NCBI GenBank assembly: GCA_903827375.1
Contig: CAIKHZ010000259.1
Coordinates: forward strand, 1 to 50,364
Direction: 5' to 3'
DNA length: 50,364 bases
DNA from: Akkermansiaceae bacterium
Lineage (GTDB): Bacteria > Verrucomicrobiota > Verrucomicrobiia > Verrucomicrobiales > Akkermansiaceae
In this document: positions 36,601-44,218 of the stretch, in pieces
Layout of the letters: every line of letters starts with the position of its first letter
Position numbering within the stretch: the first letter of the stretch is position 1
Notes under the pieces: generated by a model
Databases searched by the model: none
The model's input: the letters and a program-made list of their open reading frames with translations, nothing else
What the model was told of the DNA's origin: nothing
Translations under genes and position numbers: made by a program

Positions 36601-39600
36601 GAACTCGGAATACTTGGCGAGTTTTTCCCCATCCTTGAGTTGTGGCCATTGCAGGACCCAGGCAAACTTGGCGAGCGTGGGATCTCCGCTGAGGGTCGTG
36701 AACAGGGCGTGGACACTGCCGAGCGTGTCATAAGTCTCCATCTCGCTCGTTAGAATATCTGCGAGTGTGAGGGTCTTGCCCTTTTCCAGCACAGTCACTT
36801 CCTTGCGTTGGGTGAAGGGTTTGGCCGGATCGAGGTTGCGGGCGAGCCGCTGGTCGGCAAATTGCGTGGCAGCCTCGGGCAGCGCAAACGAGTGCCACAC
36901 CGCATTGGCTAGATCCTCGGCATACACTTGGACGTGCTGGCGGTCGCCCAGCGCCTTCCGGTCGATGCGGACGATTCCGTCCTTGTCAGGCAGCAAGTTA
37001 TAGATTGCCGGTTCGCTGGAGGCGAGAAAGTCGAGATTCGTATCGGCTGCTGCGCCGCCAGGGCCGGCATTGGGAGGGGTGGCGGGAGGTTCTGCTGCGG
37101 CAGCTGCGCGGCGTTCGCCGCGGCCGCCGGCGGTGGCGGCAGCCTGTTGCATGCCCTTGAGGGAAAGTTCGTCGATGCCGGTATCGCGCACTTCCCAAGG
37201 ATTGAGCAGGAGGCCCGGGCGGGTGAGCATATTGCCTGGATAGAGTTTGCCGTAGCGGCGTTCGAGGATATAACGGTATTCGTCTCCGATCTGGCGGCCG
37301 GCGGCAAACAAGTTTGGCTGTTTCGCCGGCGAGCCGGACGCCTCGCCGAAGCGTGCGAAGCCGCCAAACCCGGCAAAAAGTCCCCTGCCCGGCTCAAAGC
37401 GCGAGGCGGCGACGTGGACGCGGGTGAACAGGCCGGCGTTGGCCAGCTTGATGGTTAGGACATCCTTGTCGGTGTTGACGCCAGTGATTTGCAGAGGCGC
37501 GGTTTGCTTGAGTTCGAGGTTGCGGTGTTTTCCTAACAACCATCCAGCCACCTGTTTGCCTTCGCTCACTTGGATGGCGAAATCGCGTTCCTCGCCGAGT
37601 TGCCGCAATGAATAATCGCCGGGAGCCAGACCGGTGATTTCGACAAATCCATCCTTTGTTGTGAGTTTGGCTGCGTGGTCGGCGGTGAACGTTCCAGCTC
37701 GCACTTCCAGCAGGGAGAGCGCCGGCTGAACGCCAGCAGCCAGAACCTGTCCCAACTGCGGCACCCGCAACACGCTGCCTGCCGCCGCGTGCAATTCTGA
37801 CGACCACGTGCGTTCATCCTCATCGAGTTGCCAATTTGACTCTCGGCCGTTGGGGCATTTTGACTGGACGTTGGTGATGCCGGGCAATTCGCCAAGGGCG
37901 ATGCGGCCTTTTTCGTCGGACTTGAGGGCTACGCTTTGCGGGTTGGCAAACCCGCGTTGACGGAAAGTGAAGACCACTTGCTGGTCGGCGACGGCCTCAC
38001 CATTTTTGCCTAGCAATTCAAACACATAGTTGCCGGCGAATTTTGCCAGATGGCCGTCGTTGGTGGCGTCGGTCTTGTCAATGCCATTGAGCGACCAGGT
38101 GTGGGAGGCGCTGAGGTCGCGTTTTTCGCCGCCAGCGCTGAGCAGGTCGATCTTTCCGGTTAGAGTAACCGTGAGTTGGGCGAGTCGCTCGGGGACATTG
38201 AGTGTGTGGGTGAGGACGCTGGCGGCGCTGAGTTTAAGGTCTTTGACTTCGCGGGTGGTGGCGATGCCGTCGAGCGTGGTCGAGGTGATGGTAAGTTTGG
38301 GTTCGGAAATGAGCGCGGGATCGAGGTGAGACTCACCGAGCATGAGCGTGGTGCGCAGGGCCAGGGTGGCTTCGCGCCTGGCTAGCAATTGTTCGCGCTC
38401 GATGTGGAACTGGGCGTCGAGGCGGTAGTCCTCGGCGTGGTGCTCGAATTGGGTTAGGGTGGCGAAGGTGCCCGCCGGATCAGTGAGGACCACTTGACGC
38501 ATTCCCGGCTGTTTGGTGAATGGCACCACGATTCGACCTAGTTTTTCGTCGCGGCTGAGCTTGCGCCCGTCGAGCCAAACCACGGCATCCTTGACCGGTT
38601 GGCACTTCTCATCGAGCACTAACAACAAATCGCCACTCGGGCCGGTTTGCTGGATAATCTGCCACTGGCCGACGCGAAGCAAGGCGCGGCTGCTGCGGCC
38701 GGTGCCGATGAATTCAATGATCCAAGCGCCGCGCTGGCCCTTGAGTTCGGGAAATTTGAATGTTTGGCGAACGCGTTTGAAGGGGCCAGTGTCGAAGCTG
38801 TGAGTCTGTTCGCTGTTAGCCACGAGACCGTCGAGATTGAGGTCGGTGTTGAGCTGGCGCTTTTGAGTTAGAAAAAAGTTAAGTGCGTTGAGTTCATAGA
38901 TTTTGACGATAAGTTTGGAGGTGTTTTTGACGACCACATCAAACTGTGCGACGTCACCTGGTTGGAAGAGTGGCGGGTTGGTGGCAGGAAACTCGATGTC
39001 CACACGTTCCTTGAGTTGTTGAAAGGCGCTCGGATTGAGCAGTGAGGCCCAGCGCTGGGCGTCTCCGTGGCCGCCGACGATGAGAGCCTCGGCCAGCAGC
39101 GGTTTGAGCCATGAATCCAACACATAACTCGTGTAGGGTTCCATCATGGCTTCGCCGAGGGCTGCTGGATTGGCCTTGGCGGCTTGATCGAAGAGAGCGA
39201 GGAAATACTCGCGCACCAAGGGTTCGTCGTTAGGCACTGGGCGGTGAACCACCAGTGCGGCGCTGAGGTCGGCGTTGAGGTCGCAGCGCGGGTCGTTGGC
39301 GGCCGCAGTTTTCTCCAACCACTGAGGGTTCACATAACCGAAGCCACGCGGCAGTTTTAGATATTCGAGGAAGCGTGATGGGTCGTACACCCCCTTCATG
39401 CGATCGTGGTCGAGCCGTTGATAGAGCACCTGAGCCTTAAGTGTGTTGAAGGCAGGAGGCAGTGTCTTGGCGTAGGCCCACAGATTTTCGAGCCAAGCCT
39501 CGCGTTCTGCGGGGTCGAATGCGACATCGACGTCCTGTGATGGGGAAAGTTTGCGCAAGCGGGAATAGACGAAGGCCGAGTTGGTGGCGAGGGTGGGAAT

Positions 39601-40308
39601 GGCTTGAACGAGGGTATCGAGCTGTGCGGGCAGCAAGGCACGATGAATGGAGAACTCACCGAAGCCTTTGGATTCCGGGGTTTTGAGGTCGGCGATGACC
39701 AGTTCGGGCAGATTCGGCACATCCGGCCGTTGGAGTTTTGAAAGCAGCGCTCGGCGCTGTTGGGGGCTGAGCGCGGCCTTACTGCGCACCAAAATCTCGA
39801 GGGCGTTTAGCGTCAATCCGCCTAGCCCTTGGTCGTGGGCGAGGGCATCGCGCTCAAACACGTCGCGGGCTACCGACTTTGGGTCCAGCGCGCTGGGAAG
39901 GTTGGGCTTTTGGTCGCGCACCTCCTGCTGGTGATTGTGGGTGACGCCGAGTCGGCGCTTGAGGTAATCGATCGTCTGTTGGGGGGTGGCATCGTAATCG
40001 AGCAATGCCTGGCGGTTTTCAATGATGCGGCGACGGGCGATTTCGTCTGGAAAGCGCTTGCGCCATTGTTCCATGAATTCAGTGAATTTGGCTGGGTTGC
40101 GGCTGCTCTGGTAATGCAGGCAGTGGTAAAAATAGTAGTCTTCACTGCCAGGCACCAATTCGCCAAGGGCCTTTTCGCGGTCGGCGGCAAGAGCAAAGCG
40201 CTCGATGAAGCCAATTTCATTTTCGGCGCGCAGAGGAGGCGGGGCGAAGCTGCCAGCAGTCAGAACGATGGCGGCGAGCCATGAGAGAATCGACGGGCGG
40301 GATTTCAT
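33610..40308 (-). CDS. Giant exported alpha-2-macroglobulin-like protein
   Basis: 2232-residue protein with a Sec signal (ILSWLAAIVLTAGSFAPPPLRA). Residues about 30-450 are helical and repeat-like. From about 455 a series of beta domains resembling macroglobulin (MG) domains follows (QPGDVAQFDVVVKNTSKLIVKIYELN, DLLLVLDEKCQPVKDAVVWLDG, FAGNYVFELLGKNGE). Low-complexity Ala/Pro/Gly linkers occur near 1066, 1386 and 1467. A helical region and a final beta domain (TYVKVYARLKNGTVRFFKDG, TDLRGRFDYASL) close it. I find no CGEQ-type thioester, so covalent protease trapping is not expected. It may be an envelope protein binding peptides or proteases; function is inferred only. Its last codons contain a run of eight C. 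The ATG at 40308 gives the signal peptide. Lies alone behind a 303-bp gap. Confidence 0.7.
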   Translation of the reverse strand: MKSRPSILSWLAAIVLTAGSFAPPPLRAENEIGFIERFALAADREKALGELVPGSEDYYFYHCLHYQSSRNPAKFTEFMEQWRKRFPDEIARRRIIENRQALLDYDATPQQTIDYLKRRLGVTHNHQQEVRDQKPNLPSALDPKSVARDVFERDALAHDQGLGGLTLNALEILVRSKAALSPQQRRALLSKLQRPDVPNLPELVIADLKTPESKGFGEFSIHRALLPAQLDTLVQAIPTLATNSAFVYSRLRKLSPSQDVDVAFDPAEREAWLENLWAYAKTLPPAFNTLKAQVLYQRLDHDRMKGVYDPSRFLEYLKLPRGFGYVNPQWLEKTAAANDPRCDLNADLSAALVVHRPVPNDEPLVREYFLALFDQAAKANPAALGEAMMEPYTSYVLDSWLKPLLAEALIVGGHGDAQRWASLLNPSAFQQLKERVDIEFPATNPPLFQPGDVAQFDVVVKNTSKLIVKIYELNALNFFLTQKRQLNTDLNLDGLVANSEQTHSFDTGPFKRVRQTFKFPELKGQRGAWIIEFIGTGRSSRALLRVGQWQIIQQTGPSGDLLLVLDEKCQPVKDAVVWLDGRKLSRDEKLGRIVVPFTKQPGMRQVVLTDPAGTFATLTQFEHHAEDYRLDAQFHIEREQLLARREATLALRTTLMLGESHLDPALISEPKLTITSTTLDGIATTREVKDLKLSAASVLTHTLNVPERLAQLTVTLTGKIDLLSAGGEKRDLSASHTWSLNGIDKTDATNDGHLAKFAGNYVFELLGKNGEAVADQQVVFTFRQRGFANPQSVALKSDEKGRIALGELPGITNVQSKCPNGRESNWQLDEDERTWSSELHAAAGSVLRVPQLGQVLAAGVQPALSLLEVRAGTFTADHAAKLTTKDGFVEITGLAPGDYSLRQLGEERDFAIQVSEGKQVAGWLLGKHRNLELKQTAPLQITGVNTDKDVLTIKLANAGLFTRVHVAASRFEPGRGLFAGFGGFARFGEASGSPAKQPNLFAAGRQIGDEYRYILERRYGKLYPGNMLTRPGLLLNPWEVRDTGIDELSLKGMQQAAATAGGRGERRAAAAAEPPATPPNAGPGGAAADTNLDFLASSEPAIYNLLPDKDGIVRIDRKALGDRQHVQVYAEDLANAVWHSFALPEAATQFADQRLARNLDPAKPFTQRKEVTVLEKGKTLTLADILTSEMETYDTLGSVHALFTTLSGDPTLAKFAWVLQWPQLKDGEKLAKYSEFACHELNLFLARKDAAFFTKIIKPELTNKKDKTFMDDFLLENNLESYLLPTAYGRLNVVERALLGQRTKGGAGDVARSLRELWELLPPNPDLQDRLFETALRGRALETATGQNGITEALNREKDKETAKGITTLGNLAKAADRPAGAPAAPAVAAAPPAPQPMTRNAKAAPAALRMAAKMKDGLARDAGEMEQLAEMSADAFAEAPAPAEMEDLKKESQFARKRQVQLRQGGGGGGVGGQGQDESTDYFGRDLAAASREIIRAYYRELGPTKEWAENNYYHLRITQQDGALIPVSGFWRDYAKWAADGAHGAFVSPNVAEASHNFAEMMLALAVLDLPFEAPKHAGKTAAGQFTLTAGGPLIVFHKEIKPPAPLAANAQAVPLLVSQSFFRAGDRYRMEGNEKFEKYVTFEFLTGTVYGANVVVTNPTSAPAKAEVLLQLPQGAMPALGSKTTDSRSVRLEPYTTKTFEYHFYFPATAGANKFAHFPVNVAVNGNVAGAAKPFDFNVVAKLTQVDKASWDYISQYGSEADVFAFLDQNNLASLAWPRIAWRCHDAKFFKKLAGFLGQHHIWDETLYSYALLHNETAALREWLQHKNEFVAQCGPYLDCSLVRLDPVERRAYEHLEYSPLVNQRAHRLGNEPRIANPAVLGEYRSLLDILAHKPVLDAADNMSATYYLFLQDRVDEALGRFHQVAAKGLPTHLQHDYFQCYASFYEGTLADARGIAAGYSDYPIARWRLLFADVTNQLDEIEGKLAKVEKGDKPDREKQQSELAASEPGFEFKVENKTIALTYRNLSEVAVNYYLMDPEFSFSSNPFVSEDASRFSIIKPNKSAVQALPKGKDTLDVALPAEFAKSNVLVEIVAAGQRKAQAYHANTLKLVVAENYSRLETRDSASDRALGKTYVKVYARLKNGTVRFFKDGYTDLRGRFDYASLNGSGPGQPVPVPQPRSGPALAPANGLDYQMLKPAELPQIDKFAILILSDTNGAATREVAPPNE

Positions 40309-40611
40309 GATGGGCGGATTGGTTGATAATGCTGAGATCTGAGAGCCGCAGACGAGTATTGGCATGCGGGAGAAGGCGCAGACTGGTGCCGCACGCTATA
40401 ACGACACACCAAGCGGGAAATTCCTAGAAAATTTCTGCGGCCGTGAATCCTGCTTCATGCTCCATTTTGGCGCTAAGCCCTCGTAAGACCCGGAGCACAT
40501 GACTGCCCATGCTTGAAGAATGCCCCGGGCTGGGCGCATGCTGCAGTCACTTTTGCATGGGCACAGCGGCTGGAGGCACGGAGTCACGGCCTGCCGCGAG
40601 ACACGGAAACG
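40309..40611. other. Intergenic region, 303 bp, upstream of the macroglobulin-like gene
   Basis: No gene seen. It contains an inverted repeat GAAATT/AATTTC (40417-40422 and 40430-40435, 7-nt spacer), about 110 bp upstream of the minus-strand start at 40308, that could be an operator. A TATAGC-like -10 on the minus strand lies downstream of it, but no good -35 is paired. No clear terminator was found for the gene ending at 40612. Confidence 0.5.
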
Positions 40612-43600
40612 TCAGTGCTTCAAGGTGGCCGTCGGGCGGAAAAAGCGCGCCGGACGGTCGTAGGTGATGGATTTAGTGAACTCACCGCCGCCTGCGTCGC
40701 TGGCAGTGAATCCGGCGGGCGCAGACCAAGTGGAAAGGTTGTCGGACACCTCGAAATTGACGTTGATGAAATCCTTGTAAGCGGCGGGCCAGTTGGTGAT
40801 GAGCCAAGGCGTGCCTAGGCCGTCGCGAACGAGGCGCAGGTTGGTGAAAATCAGCGGCGTGGGCGGGCCGGCGGGAGAACTGGCGGCATTGCGCGGATCA
40901 GTGCCGCTGAGGTATTCTTCACCTAACGAATAAGGCGAACCGTCGCCATGCGTGTCGGTGCCATAAGTGAGGGTACCGAAGTGGCGCAGTTCCCACGAGT
41001 CGGCAAGCAGGTCGCCGTCGCTGTCGGCATCCATGGGAGAAGGCAGCGAGTTGACCACGAGGCTGGTGACTTCAAGCGTTGCATAGCTGCCGAGTGCCGG
41101 AAGATCGTTGAAGGCGGTAACACTCAGTGCTGTGCCTGCGGGCAGGGCGATATCGGTGGGCAGTGCTACGGGCGAGTGGCGCGAATCAAACAGAGCATAG
41201 GTGGCGGTGCCGGCGGCGTTTTGCACGAGTGTCAGGCCGGTGGGGCTTGCCGTGCTGCGCACGTAAAGGATGATAGCGGTGCTGCTGCGGGTGGGCACAT
41301 TGGCCAGGATGGTGCTGCGGGTGGTATTAGCGAGGTCGAGCTCGGTGGCGATGACACCGCTGCCGCTCTGGTATTCGGTCGGGAGCACGCCGATACTCAC
41401 ATAGGTTTCCAAGGCAGCCAGCGGGGCCGACAAGTTTGCGATATCGGCATCGGCGAGGGCTTGCGAACGGGCATAGACGTCGCGGGCAAGTTTGCGCAGG
41501 GCGGCGGGGCCGCTGCCAGTTGCGTTGATGGCCGAATCGAGGTAGCTGACCAGAGCGGACATGCGCATCACGGGTGCGGCTGGGTATCCGGGCGAGGGCA
41601 AGCGCAGATCGCGTGGGCTGACGATGCCGGTGAGCGTCAGGCCATCACCGCCGGGTGTGATGCCTCGGGCGATGAATGCGTCACTTAAGATTTTGCGGGC
41701 TAGCAGCGCGGAAAGGGTCGTCTCGGGGGAAAGGGCTGCGCTGACGTAAGGCTGACCGTTGCGATTGGCAGCGGCTACGAACGTGGGAATCCAAGCGGCG
41801 GCGGCGGCGCTGGCACCATCGATTGGGAATGTTAGATTTTGCTGGGATGGGCTCCAAGCATCATCGAAGCCGGCGGTGGTGGCGATGCCCTTCCAGTTGG
41901 TGGTGGTATCGCTCCAGTTGCAGCCACCGAAGCTCCAGCTGGTACCGGTGGCTACCCGAGTGCCCTGAGTGCTGCCAAAACTCCAACCGTCCTCACTAGG
42001 CACCGGAATCAGGGCCGCCATCTCACGGCCGTAGTGCGTGGTAAGAGCCCCATTGGTGGTGCTGTAATTCATCGGCGTGCGGGCAATCAGGTAGCCCCGA
42101 TCCCCCGTGGCGTTGAGCGCCTGAACCCGGGCATAGTAGATGGCCGCGCCACCAGAGCCGGTCACCGCGCTGCCTAGCGGATTGCCCAGCGCATCGCACA
42201 GGCTCATCAAGGTGCCGTCGCGCGGCGCGCCGAGAGTGCCGCCGCCGAGGGATTCCATTTTCATCGAGGCATCCACCACGAGCGTGCTCATGGACGCCGC
42301 ATTGCTAGCTGGAGTGCTGGAATTGTTGTTAGGATCGGATCCTGCGGCCAGTTCAGCGGCATCACTGAAACCATCCCCGTCGCTGTCCGGGCCGGCGGCT
42401 GGATTGAGACCCTTGGCCACTTCGATAAAGTCAGGCACGCCGTCCCCATCCTGGTCTTGCAACGCCGGTGGCTTGCTGAAGCTGTAGCTGGCGCTACGAG
42501 TGGGGGAGATGCCGACGCCCGGTTTGTTAGCATAATAGAAAACACTGCCGCCGGTAAATATCCACGGCGGGGAGGTGCTGTTCCATAGTTGGAAGGCACC
42601 GCTGCTGCCGAGCCGATAGAACACACTGGTGCCTGCACTCATGCCGCTAAAGGTCAACTGGATGCCGTGGCTGTACGTTCCCGCCACCGGCGAAATCGTC
42701 ACATCTTCCACCACCGAACCGAGACTGGCATCAAAGGTGACCATCGAAAACTGCGCGTTGAGCTGGTTGATGGCGGTACCCGCAACAGCGCTGCCCGCAT
42801 CGCCGACAACTTGCGCGGAAGATGCACCGATGCCTTGGGCGGAATCGACAAAGGTGGCAGCTTGCGCGGTGACGTTGAACGGACCGCCGCCCACCGTGAT
42901 GCCGGTACTCCAGTCGGCAGCCTTGTAGCTTCGCAGCGTGGTGACCGAGTCGCTTCGGTAGATCGGTCCAGAAAGCAGCATCACATTGGCATAACTCGCA
43001 TAAACATTGATCACCGGAAGATGAGTGATGCCCGTTTGCACCCAGCCAGCTCCTGTGTTGGCGAAAGTGACCGCCAGGTTCGATGGTTGTCCAGCGGCAG
43101 ATGCAAACAACAAGTGAAATTGGGCGCTGCCGGCCATCGGCACCATCCCGCTAACCACACCCGCTGCCCCACTTGGCAATATACTGATAGGCGCGCTGAA
43201 GCCGCTGCCACTGGTGTAGCTGTAGATGGCGATGCTCCCGTCAGTGAAGCGCAACAGGCACTTTTGGCCCGTGGTGTCGGTGAGTGGCACAGCCTGTGCC
43301 AGAGGGCTGCCAAAGGTGGTGGCAGCATCGGCACTCAGGCCCCAACCGGCCCCGCCGGAGGTGATGCGGCGAACATGCACCAGAGGGGATCCTGGTACGT
43401 AAAACAGCAGGTCTATGTTGGGCGATTGAAACGCCACCGCCGTGTAACGCGTCCCTAGCGGCAGCGAATTACCCACGATTTTCTCGGTGAACCCAACACC
43501 CGTTAGGCCATAGGCATGAAAACTATCGTTAGGCCCGTCGCTGCGGATGAAGCCCATGAACGGAGGGCTGCCGACGGCGGGAACGAGCGGGTTGGCCTGG

Positions 43601-44184
43601 GAGACCGGGAGATCCGGGCAATCGCCGCCATCAAGGAAACTCCACGTCCCGGCATTGGAACGGATTTTGCGCAGCGCATACCCCAAAACAGGATCGTTGG
43701 CCACGAGGATGCCGAGGTCGTCCTCAGCCGTGGGCGAGGCCCCGCTGGGAATGTCCAACGCCGCCATCGTCACCGGACCTATGCCGGCATCGGCGATGGT
43801 CTTGGGCTCAATATATCCTCCGCTGTTAGGCGAAAGGACCTGTACGCGGTTCTGCGCCGGGGCGGTCACCGCAAAGCTGTCGCAGGCCACACCGCTAAGC
43901 TTGCCCACAGCCATGCCGGTGACTTCAGCGGCGCCAGTGGCACGGGCGGCAACAAATACCGGCGGACCGGTTGTGCCATCGCCGCTGCCAATCCGATAGA
44001 GACCGGTCAGCTTGTCCAGCACGAGTACGTCCTGCTTGCCATCGCCGTTGAAATCGGCGCTGGCACAAAACTCGCGCTCAGTCTCAAACACCGGAGAGGA
44101 GGCCAAGGCGCTGGTGGCCAGGCCAAGCAGCAGCCACAAGCCGTGGCGGATGGCGGTGGCCGGGAAAGATGGGTGAAGGTTCAT
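40612..44184 (-). CDS. Exported FG-GAP/TSP3/chitobiase-like multidomain protein
   Basis: 1190-residue protein with a signal peptide (HGLWLLLGLATSALASS). The first 450 residues look like an FG-GAP/VCBS beta-propeller (ADFNGDGKQDVLVLD near residue 42 and further blades). A chitobiase/hexosaminidase C-terminal-like domain follows about 495-568 (GTYSHGIQLTFSGMSAGTSVFYR). Next are thrombospondin type-3-like Ca-binding repeats about 575-620 (DQDGDGVPDFIEVAKGLNP, DSDGDGFSDAAELAAGSDP) and a globular mid-region about 640-960. A second TSP3-like repeat (DADSDGDLLADSWELRHFG) precedes a C-terminal beta-sandwich. Probably a Ca-stabilised surface or matrix protein. No sorting anchor (LPxTG or PEP-CTERM) is seen. 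It is 34 bp behind the FN3-like gene, so co-transcribed. Confidence 0.78.
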   Translation of the reverse strand: MNLHPSFPATAIRHGLWLLLGLATSALASSPVFETEREFCASADFNGDGKQDVLVLDKLTGLYRIGSGDGTTGPPVFVAARATGAAEVTGMAVGKLSGVACDSFAVTAPAQNRVQVLSPNSGGYIEPKTIADAGIGPVTMAALDIPSGASPTAEDDLGILVANDPVLGYALRKIRSNAGTWSFLDGGDCPDLPVSQANPLVPAVGSPPFMGFIRSDGPNDSFHAYGLTGVGFTEKIVGNSLPLGTRYTAVAFQSPNIDLLFYVPGSPLVHVRRITSGGAGWGLSADAATTFGSPLAQAVPLTDTTGQKCLLRFTDGSIAIYSYTSGSGFSAPISILPSGAAGVVSGMVPMAGSAQFHLLFASAAGQPSNLAVTFANTGAGWVQTGITHLPVINVYASYANVMLLSGPIYRSDSVTTLRSYKAADWSTGITVGGGPFNVTAQAATFVDSAQGIGASSAQVVGDAGSAVAGTAINQLNAQFSMVTFDASLGSVVEDVTISPVAGTYSHGIQLTFSGMSAGTSVFYRLGSSGAFQLWNSTSPPWIFTGGSVFYYANKPGVGISPTRSASYSFSKPPALQDQDGDGVPDFIEVAKGLNPAAGPDSDGDGFSDAAELAAGSDPNNNSSTPASNAASMSTLVVDASMKMESLGGGTLGAPRDGTLMSLCDALGNPLGSAVTGSGGAAIYYARVQALNATGDRGYLIARTPMNYSTTNGALTTHYGREMAALIPVPSEDGWSFGSTQGTRVATGTSWSFGGCNWSDTTTNWKGIATTAGFDDAWSPSQQNLTFPIDGASAAAAAWIPTFVAAANRNGQPYVSAALSPETTLSALLARKILSDAFIARGITPGGDGLTLTGIVSPRDLRLPSPGYPAAPVMRMSALVSYLDSAINATGSGPAALRKLARDVYARSQALADADIANLSAPLAALETYVSIGVLPTEYQSGSGVIATELDLANTTRSTILANVPTRSSTAIILYVRSTASPTGLTLVQNAAGTATYALFDSRHSPVALPTDIALPAGTALSVTAFNDLPALGSYATLEVTSLVVNSLPSPMDADSDGDLLADSWELRHFGTLTYGTDTHGDGSPYSLGEEYLSGTDPRNAASSPAGPPTPLIFTNLRLVRDGLGTPWLITNWPAAYKDFINVNFEVSDNLSTWSAPAGFTASDAGGGEFTKSITYDRPARFFRPTATLKH

Positions 44185-44218
44185 GAGGGGTGAGGTGAGT
44201 GGTTTACTGGATAAAATG

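Noticed and set aside
42589-43458. 289-residue plus-strand open frame
   Set aside because: Antisense to the FG-GAP/TSP3 gene; no plausible start context and shadow-like composition.
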